From contig NC_092862.1 in the NCBI RefSeq assembly GCF_032062135.1, forward strand, positions 69,258,205-69,322,204: a stretch of DNA of 64,000 bases, written 5' to 3'. The notes under the pieces were generated by a model. The model was given only the letters and a program-made list of their open reading frames with translations. It ran no database searches and was not told the origin of the DNA. This DNA is from Pyxicephalus adspersus (lineage: Eukaryota > Chordata > Amphibia > Anura > Pyxicephalidae). Of the stretch, positions 56,411 through 64,000 are shown one piece after another. The number at the start of each line of letters is the position of its first letter. Position 1 is the stretch's first letter. A program made the translations under genes and the position numbers.

Positions 56411-57449
56411 ATGTTCAGAGTTTGGTGAATGTGTATGCTTCTGAACTAAGCATTGGCTGCAAATGTTTGTACTCATTGGCACACCTAGGGAGCCCCAAGT
56501 AACACACTACTGATTTAATCCTTCATCCTGTGTATTTAGGAGTGACGTTTGAGAGAACTAATCCTTACATTCTTACTTTCATGCTGTGTATCCAAAAAAT
56601 GAAATAAAATAATTTTAACTGTAAAGGGGAAAAATGCCCAGTCTTCCACGAAGTGGAAGTGCACAGAGTGCAAAGGGAAAATACATTTCAAAATTTTAAG
56701 ATGAAAATGAAAAAATAAAATATTGGGATACAGGATATCACTGAGGTATTTCATAAATACAGATAGAGATAAAATGTTCAGGTTTTTCTAAAAATGTAAG
56801 TTAACAAGTTGTAGTAATGAAAAGTTTGAAGACTCTGAGTGCCTAATTAATTATAAAGAATATATTAAAGCTACCTATTTCCTTAAAATAGAAAAAAGCC
56901 TTAAACCTGATAGTTATTTGAAAAATGTTGTACAATTTTGGAATCTTAGGATAATTAGCATTATTAAATTTTTAGTTTTTCAAATAAATAATAAGGAGTA
57001 CAAGATACGGTGAGGTTGATTAACTAAAGAAGTGTAAGATGTTCACTTTGCAAAGTGCAAAGGATAATGCATTTACATTAGTAAAGGCTCTGAAAAATCA
57101 CTAAGTATAGAATACCCAATCAGAGCAAAGAAATATTAGTCAGTCAGGAAATTAACTTAGCACAACTTCACCTCATTTTATAAGCTAATCATATGCAGAT
57201 TGATAATTCAATTTGCTAAGTAAACAGCCTAAAATCCTTTAGTAAATCAGCTTTTGTGTTTTGGTCACACAAAATATTACTGATAAATGCAAAAATAAAA
57301 TATTTAAATATGGAAAATGTAAAAGATCCAGCCTTTCTACCAGAAACCTTACATAAATTTGAACTCAGAAACATCTGTGTTAAAAAGCTTCCATTTTTTT
57401 TATCAAAATCCCTCAGCATGTCTGAGCATAAGTGGTGTTTCCTTTTTAC
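56411..57449. other. Unassigned sequence
   Basis: No supported element. The part from about 57250 may be degraded 5' sequence of the L1 fragment that follows. Confidence 0.45.
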
Positions 57450-58140
57450 CTATTAGGATTCATAACAGGATGAGACAAGGATGCCCAGTCTTACCAATAC
57501 TTTTTAGCATTCATTTAGAGAGTTTGATCTCAATTATTCATCAAGACCCTAGAATAAAGGGAATTGAATCTGTAAACAGGAAAGTTAAATACCTAGCTTA
57601 TGACAATGATTTATTACTCTTCCTCACAAAACCCAGAGACTCCCTTTGAGTAGTAATGAATATATTTAGGAAATTCGAAGAATGGTATAACTTTAAGATT
57701 AATTTATCTAAGCCAGCAGCCCAAGATATGAGAAAACTTTAGAGATCTTAAAAGAATGCTTTTAGAATAAAGCAAGGAAAGATTTCATTCTCCACTTGAG
57801 TGGTAAACCCCCAAGTAACTTAGTAAGATTATATAACTTAAACTTTATTCAAACTTAACAGTTATTGGATGAACGAAAAGATCCTTCAACTAACATGTAT
57901 AAAACATTCGAACATTTTTCAAAACAAAATTTAAAACATCTGGGTCCTATAATAGAGGTACTAGTTTAATTCAAATTACCTAAAGTACCTAAACATTTTA
58001 AATGCTCAATTCAATTTATCCAAAGTCTAATCTTCTAAGTGTTCTATTCAAAGGAATTGCTGAGGGATAAACAAGTATTCACCAAATACAGATCTTTGTT
58101 CTCTTTTAAACCTGGGCAGTTTTGGGGATTGCTGTATCAA
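57450..58140 (+). pseudogene. L1/Tx1-type LINE RT fragment
   Basis: 'NRMRQGCPVLPILFSIHLES' and 'IHQDPRIKGIES' are followed by 'LAYDNDLLLFLTKPRDSL', where YDND stands for the YADD active-site box (first catalytic Asp changed to Asn). Then 'FRKFEEWYNFKINLSKP' follows, matching the L1 RT palm and the segment after it. Later frames are broken by stops but keep L1-like wording to about 58140. Both element ends are missing. Confidence 0.85.
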
Positions 58141-58523
58141 TAATATACAATACAATATTAATATTATCTGAACAATAATAACTGTTGGTTGTGTAATACA
58201 TCTTCCTAGTGCCATGTCTCTATCATCTCTATGTCTCTATGTCTCTATCAACATAAACCATAAGTCCTTCCAAAAATATACAAACTCTGGTCAACACTAG
58301 GGATGAACGAGCGAGATTTTTGTTTTTGATCTCACAGCGAATCAGGCCTTTCTTGCTTACCAAACATTTAAGCGAGAACAGCCTTCTGGATTCGCCACGA
58401 GGTCGTGCTCTCGCCGAACAAACGAGGGAAAAAGCAGGGGGCCGTAACACCCATTATTTCCGTCGAGAATCGAGTCTGGGAGCGGATCATTTGCTCCCAA
58501 GATGCACAGCAAGGCCCAGCAGC

Positions 58524-58557
58524 CCAATCAGCAGAGATTTGAGCACAGGTATATATA
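58524..58557 (+). promoter_or_regulatory. Promoter-like CCAAT and TATA motifs
   Basis: CCAAT at 58524-58528 is followed 21 bp later by TATATATA at 58550-58557, within the leader of the hAT element. This is the spacing of an RNA polymerase II core promoter, presumably for the transposase. It may be chance. Confidence 0.4.
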
Positions 58558-58704
58558 CAGGGAAGGAAGGAGGGGTTAGTCACTCCATCTTGTTCTGTGT
58601 GAAGGATAGAAGCGGAGAGAGATGTGGATTGTGACAGGGACAGGTTAGGAGCTTTCTGTATATCTGTATATATATAGATATAGCAGTGTTTGATGTTATC
58701 TGTT

Positions 58705-61600
58705 TCTTTGTACCAAAAAAGCCAGTTTGCTATAGAAACATTTCTGTCCTACTCAAAAAAATACAGATATTTCAGTGTGTGATACCTCTTGCTATTTAGC
58801 AAAAAGCCAGTTTGCTACAGAAAGATTTCTGTCTTACTCTAAAAAAAATACAGATATTTTAGATTAATACCTCTTGCTATTTACAAAAAACCCAGTTAGC
58901 TACAGAAAGATTTCTATCCCACTCTCGAAAAATACAGATCTTTCAGTGTTTGATACCTCTTGCTATTTACCTAAGAAGACCGTTGGGTAAAAAAAAAAAT
59001 TCTGTCCCACTATATAAAAAATTCAGATATTTCAGTGTTTGATACCTCTTACTATTTACCAAAGAAGACCGTTTAGTAAAAAAAAAAAGTCTGTCCTACT
59101 ATAAAAAATAGAGATATTTCAGTGTTTGATACCTCTTGCTATTTACCAAGAAAGACTGTTTGGTAAAAAGAAATGTCTGTCCTACTATAAAAAAATACAG
59201 ATATTTCAGTTTTTGATACCTCTTGCTATTTACCAAAGAGGACCATTTGGTAAAAAAAAAAAGTTCTGTCCTACTATATAAAAGATACAGATATTTCAGT
59301 GTTTGATACCTCTTGCTATTTACCAAAGAAAACTGGTAAAAATACATTTTTGTCCTACTATAAAAAAGACACAGATATTTCAGTGTTTGATACCTCTTGC
59401 TATTTACCAAAGAGGACCGTTTGGTAAAAAGAAATTTCTAACCTACTATATAAAAAATACAGATATTTCAGTATTTGATACCTCTTGCTATTTACCAAAG
59501 AAGACCATTTGGTAAAAAAACATTTCTGTCCTACTATATAAAGAATACAGATATTTCAGTGTTTGATATTCTTACTATTTACCAAAGAAGACCGTTTAGT
59601 AAAAAAAAAATGTCTGTCCTACTATAAAGAAGACCGTTTGGTAAAAATACATTTTTGTCCTACTATAAAAAAGATACAGATATTTCAGTGTTTGATACCT
59701 CTTGCTTACTGTTTGGTAAAAAGAAATTTCTGTCCTACTATATAAAAAATACAGATATTTCAGTTTTTGATACCTCTAGCTTTTTACCAAAGAAGATTGT
59801 TTGGTAAGAAGAAAATTTCTGTCCTACTATAGAAAAGATACAGATATTTCAGTGTTTGATACCTCTTACTATTTACCAAAGAAGTCTGGTAAAAAAAAAT
59901 GTCTGTCCTACTATATAAAAAATACAGATATTTTAGTTTTTGATACCTCTTTCTATTTACCAAAGAAGACCGTTTGGTAAAAAAAAAATTCTGTCCTATA
60001 TAAAAAATACAGATATTTCAGTGTTTGATAGCTCTTGCTATTTACCAAAGAAGACCATTTGGTAACAAACATTTCTGTCCTACTATATAAAGAACACAGA
60101 TATTTCAGTGTTTGATACCTCTTGCTATTTACCAAAGAAAACCGTTCAGTAAAAATAAAAATGTCTGCCCTACTTTAAAAAAATACAGATATTTCAGTGT
60201 TTGATACCTCTTGCTATTTACCAAAGAGGACCGTTTGGTAATAAAAACATTTCTGTCCTACTACCGTGTTTCCCCGATGATAAGGCAGGGCCATCAAATA
60301 AGACAGCCCCCCCTTTTCATGTTAAAATGAAAAATAAGCCCCCCCCCGCAAATAAGCCACCCAAAAAAAATAATTAAAATATTATACTCACCCGATACCC
60401 GATCTTCTTCATGGGTAAATAAGGCATCCCCCTGAAAATAAGCCCTAGAGCATATTTTGGCCTTCAAAAAAAAATAAGACAGTGTCTTATCATCGGGGAA
60501 ACAGGGTATATAAAAGATACAGATATTTTAGTGTTTGATACCTCTTGCTATTTACCAAAGAAGACAGTTTGGTAAAAATACATTTCTGTCCTACTATAAA
60601 AAAATACAGATATTTCAGTGTTTAATACCTCTTGCTATTTACCAAAAAGAACTGTTTGGTAAAAAGAAATTTCTGTCCCACTATATAAAAGATACAGATA
60701 TTTCAGTGTTTGATACCTCTTGCTATTTACCAAAGATGACTAGTAAAAAACAATGTCTGTCCTACTATATAAAAATACAGATATTTCAGTGTTCAATACC
60801 TCTTACTATTTACCAAAGAAGACCGTTTGTTAAAAAAAAATTCTGTCCTACAATAAAAAATACAGATATTTCATTGTTTGATACTTCTTGCTATTTTCCA
60901 AAGAAGAAGTTTAGTTAAAAAAAAAAATTTTGTCCTACCATATATAAAATACAGATATTGCAGTGTTTGATACCTCTTGCTTTTTACCAAAGAAGACCGT
61001 TTGGTAAAAAAAAAATTCTGTCCTACTATATAAAAAATACAGATTTCAGTTTTAGATACCTCTTGCTATTTACCAAAGAAGAATATTTGGTTAAAAAAAA
61101 ATGTCTGTCTTACTATATAAAGAATACAGATACTTCAGTGTTTGATAGCTCTTGCTATTTACCAAAGAAGACCTTTTGTTAAAAAAAAATCCGTCCTACT
61201 TTAAAAAAATACAGATATTTCAGTGTTGGGTACCTCTTGCTATTTACCAAAAAAGACCGTTTGGTAATAAAAAATTTCTGTCCTACTATAAAAAAATACA
61301 TATATTTCAGTGTTTGATACCTCTTGTTATTTACCAAAGAAGACTAATAAAAAAAATTTCTGTCCTACTATATAACTAATACATATATTTCAGTCTTTGA
61401 TACCTCTTCCTATTTACCAAAGAAGACCGTTTGGTAAAATAAAATTTCTGTCCTACTATATACAAAATATAGATATTTCGGTGTTTGATGCGTCTTGCTA
61501 TTTACCAAAAAAGCCGGTATGGTACAGAAAAATTTCTGTCCTACTATTAAAAAATACAGAGATTTAAATGTTTGATAGCTATTCCTATTTACCAAAGAAA
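58705..61600 (+). repeat. ~87-bp tandem array of about 30 units, most with a small inverted repeat
   Basis: Units repeat at 84-90 bp (for example 'ACCTCTTGCT' at 59131, 59218, 59308, 59392 and 59480). Each reads roughly: GATACCTCTTGCTA, TTTACCAAAG, AAGACCG, TTTGGTAAA, then 'TTCTGTCCTACTATA' and 'ACAGATATTTCAGTGTTT'. TTTACCAAA and TTTGGTAAA are complementary, so most units can form a 9-bp hairpin. Because 87 is divisible by three, open frames run through several units; they are repeat artefacts. The array is interrupted by a MITE at 60264-60506. Confidence 0.93.
60264..60506. mobile_element. TA-flanked MITE inside the tandem array
   Basis: The ends CCGTGTTTCCCCGATGATAA and, inverted, CCCTGTTTCCCCGATGATAA. 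TA lies on both sides (60262-60263 and 60507-60508). The interior has C-runs and an 'AATAAGCC' repeat. This end sequence is a common type among vertebrate TA-inserting repeats. It is non-coding. Confidence 0.9.
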
Positions 61601-61687
61601 TTGTTTGGTACAGGTGCATTTTTGGCCAAAAAGTATCAGCTTCTGCCCACAGGTTTCGTGACATCAGACAACGTTTGTCGCCATAAG

Positions 61688-63460
61688 ATGAGTACTCCAG
61701 TGACCCCTTCATCTCCCCTAGCTCCCAGTCCTATCAGCCCACTATACTGGAGTTCTGCACAACTGACTATGGGCCCAACCAACAAAAGAGTCATCAAACA
61801 AAATTCACGTCAAGCAAACTATTGGCCTTGCAGCTACTGCCTTACAGCATTGTGGACTCCCTTCCGTGACCTGATGGCCTGTGCCGAGCGGCAGTGGAAT
61901 ATATCAAGCAGGCTTTACTTCTCCCGAACAGTTGTTCCCAGTTTACATGCACATGTAATAGAAAACCTCTTCCGGGCATTGGCATTCTTTGTGTCTAGCC
62001 AAATCCATGTCACCATGAACAGCTGGACAACCAGGCACGAAGTGGGATGCTACCTGTATTTCACCACTCACTGGGTGGCCTTGCATAGCTCAGTGGGCGG
62101 TAGTTTGCAAGAGGCATTACCAAGGAGTGTGGTGGGAAAGCATGGGCCACTCCAGTCCTCTACCTCCTCCTCATCTTACATTCCTTCTACCATCAACCCC
62201 TTTCTTTTCGACACTCCTCCTGAAAGGCCAGCATCCGAGGGCACTGTGGTTAAGCAAGCACGCAACTACAGCTTACTCAAGCACACGTGTTGACAGGCAG
62301 TGCTGAAACTGGTGTCCTTGGGGAAAAAAAGTCACACCACCAGAGAACTTTTGTCCCCTTTGTACAGGTTGAGGCTTGGCTAACGCCCTCCTGGCTCACA
62401 ACAGACAATGTAGTGTGCGACAACTGGGCCAACTGTGTGGCTGCTCCGCGCATGGGCCGCATAACACATGTGCACCGCTTTGCGCAAGTACTGAACCTGG
62501 TGGTGCAGAAGTTCCTCCACATGTACCCAGGACTGCAGGACTTACTGAGACAGGCTCACTTAATCTGCAGCCATGTACCCCAATTCCCTACTGCCGCAGC
62601 GGCGCTTAGCAAGATCCAGCGCCAACAGAGGCTGCCACCGCATAGACTCATTTGTGACACTGTGACTAGATGGAACTCCACCCTGCACATGCTCCAGCAT
62701 CTGTGTGAGCAAAAGTTAGCCATCCGCCATTACTTGGTCAGCATTGTGCATGGAGGCAGCGGGCCCTTGGCAAAGCGACACAGCTCAGCTATTTTACCAT
62801 TGACCAGTGGCTGTAGATGAAGAGGTTGTGCAAGGTACTGGCCCTGTTTGAGCAGTCAGTGGGGAGCGGTCAGGCTGGAACGATGTCATACCCATCATCT
62901 TTCTGGTTGATAATACCCTGTGAGGCCTAATGGAAAGTGGAGATGGGAGAGGAGGGAAAGAAATGGGGGAGGAGGATGAGGGTGACATTACACTCCATAG
63001 CACACAGCCAGCATCAGGAGGAGCAACAAGGGACACTGGCAAAGCATCAGGATTTTGGAGGAGGAGGAAGATGATTAAGATGATGAGGGAGACCATGTTG
63101 GGGCTGCAAGACAGGACCCGTCCAACCCGCATTTGTGCTGTCACACCCCAGGCATTGTGCGGGTGATGGAAGGAACTGCTGCAGCTTGAAGAGGAGGAAG
63201 TGGGTGATGAGGAGGAAAAATGTTTTGGCGCCTACTGAGGGACAGGAGGAGGATGAGCCCAGGGAACCCCTCTTTCATATGTGTGTCCACATGTCGCGAT
63301 GCCTACAGAGGGACCCCCGCATTTGCAGCATCAAAAACCGAGATGATTACTGTCAGGCCACCCTTCTGGATCACCACTACAAAGACAAAATGTCACAGTT
63401 TCTACCCAACCCGGCACAAGGGAAAGAAAATGCTCCAAACTATACAAACTAGCAATATCG
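61688..63460 (+). pseudogene. hAT (ZBED-like) transposase pseudogene
   Basis: Frame 1 (61688-62293) starts MSTPVTPSS and contains 'IHVTMNSWTTRHEVGCYLYF' with 'TTHWVA', the first catalytic region of hAT enzymes; the expected Asp before S-W-T is Asn (codon 62018-62020). A frameshift near 62250-62340 leads to the second frame with 'TTDNVVCDNWANCVAA' (Asp of TDN kept, 62404), 'HRFAQVLNLVVQKFL', 'LLRQAHLICSH', 'IQRQQRLPPHRLICD' and 'VTRWNSTLHMLQHL'. Further frames to about 63450 hold 'ATLLDHHYKDKMSQF'. The N-terminal BED zinc finger is not clearly visible, and no C-terminal dimerization segment is seen. It is less AT-rich than its neighbours but clearly broken. Confidence 0.88.
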
Positions 63461-63563
63461 TCTACCTTCCTACCACTCCTGGAACCACAGACCACAGCAA
63501 TAGTTCTGGCACACAAAACATCTTGGTCTGGCCCTTCACAAATTTCAGATATTTGTATTACAC

Positions 63564-64000
63564 ACTTCTGGGTGGCATTGGCGATGGACTACACCCAGCT
63601 CTAGATGCCAGTTAGCAATGCAGTCCCCGCTCCATCTCAGGGCCTACCGCCTCCTCCTCCTGCTGCTGCTGCTGCCTGTCAATACTCCATTCACTAAAAT
63701 TGTATTACACACTTCTGGGTGGGTGGCATTGTCAATCCACTACACCCAGCTCTAGATGCCAGTTACCAATTCAGGTCCACACTCTGTCCCACGGCCCACT
63801 GCTTCCTCCTGTTGCTGCTGCTGTCACCTGTCAGTACTACATTCACTAAAGTTGTACACTTCTGGGTGGCATTAATGATGCACTACACCCAGCTCTAGAT
63901 GCCAGTTACCAATGGAGTCCCTGCTTTGTCTCAGGGCCAACGTCTCCTCCTCCTGATGTTGCTGCTGCTGTCTGTCGGTATTCCATTCACTAAAATTGTA
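63564..64000 (+). repeat. 147-bp tandem repeat, three units, continues off the window
   Basis: 'ACTTCTGGGTGG' starts at 63564, 63711 and 63858, an exact 147-bp period. Each unit contains 'CTACACCCAGCTCTAGATGC' and a CTC/CTG triplet run. It follows the hAT transposase and probably belongs to the same element. Confidence 0.92.

Larger units (their letters stand above)
58298..64000 (+). mobile_element. Large degenerate hAT element, extends beyond the window
   Basis: It starts TAGGGATGAACGAGCGAG, a plausible hAT end. In order come a GC-rich leader, a CCAAT motif (58524-58528) and a TATA-like box (58550-58557), an ~87-bp tandem array, a hAT transposase pseudogene and a 147-bp tandem array. That these parts form one element is inferred from their order and from the transposase lying downstream of a promoter-like leader. 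The right end is outside the window, so the target duplication cannot be tested. Confidence 0.55.

Noticed and set aside
60535..60918. 127-codon open frame
   Set aside because: It runs through repeat units whose period is a multiple of three; the peptide is the repeat translated, with Lys/Phe/Ile-rich low complexity.
58705..61600. CRISPR-like regular repeat spacing
   Set aside because: Units are contiguous ~87-bp tandem copies with no unique spacers, in a vertebrate-type genome next to a hAT transposase relic.
62794..63144. 116-codon minus-strand open frame
   Set aside because: Opposite-strand shadow of the hAT transposase pseudogene region, with biased composition.

Overview
The window reads as a vertebrate nuclear intergenic or intronic region, most likely from a frog (anuran amphibian). 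It is AT-rich, has long TA microsatellites, and shows no bacterial or viral gene layout. The repeat families are those typical of amphibian genomes: T2-type (TTAA) MITEs, piggyBac, Tc1, Tx1-type L1, a CR1/L2/Rex-type LINE, Penelope-like RT, several hAT MITEs and solo LTRs. The organism call is an inference from this repeat content; no host gene identifies the species. No intact protein-coding gene is visible. The only candidate host coding sequence is one 107-bp exon on the minus strand (22255-22361).

Layout. 1-7000: half of a hAT MITE, palindromic MITE copies, a TA microsatellite and a TA-flanked MITE. 7051-8430: a decayed piggyBac transposase with a candidate 100-bp intron. 8431-18850: mostly unassigned sequence with LTR-like tracts. 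18850-20348: a dead Tc1 element split by a palindromic MITE. 22255-22361: the candidate exon. 25252-25800: a probable solo LTR. 27621-31945: T2-like, Tigger-like and nested piggyBac-type MITEs. 34907-36927: a complete hAT MITE and a second hAT MITE nested in a T2-like element. 38679-43710: two L1/Tx1 ORF2 fossils on the minus strand, the younger with a 17-bp target-site duplication, itself carrying a short SINE-like insertion. 43919-44462: a T2-type MITE. 49370-49819: a probable solo LTR. 53491-55830: a long palindrome, a CR1/L2/Rex LINE with its YADD box intact and a hAT MITE inside it, another hAT MITE and a Penelope-like RT fragment. 57450-58140: another L1 fragment. 58298 to the window end: a large degenerate hAT element with promoter-like sequence, an ~87-bp tandem array of about 30 units, a ZBED-like transposase pseudogene and a 147-bp tandem array.

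The most interesting signals are (i) four dispersed motifs with a hammerhead-ribozyme-like layout (CUGANGA, stem II, GAAA or a variant, with flanks that can pair as stem I), the best being 53244-53291 and 48339-48378 on the minus strand; (ii) the ~87-bp array, in which most units carry a small inverted repeat and one unit shows a compensatory base-pair swap; (iii) the candidate exon; and (iv) several nested insertions whose target-site duplications give relative insertion orders. All functional statements rest on reading the sequence and on general family knowledge; no database search was run.
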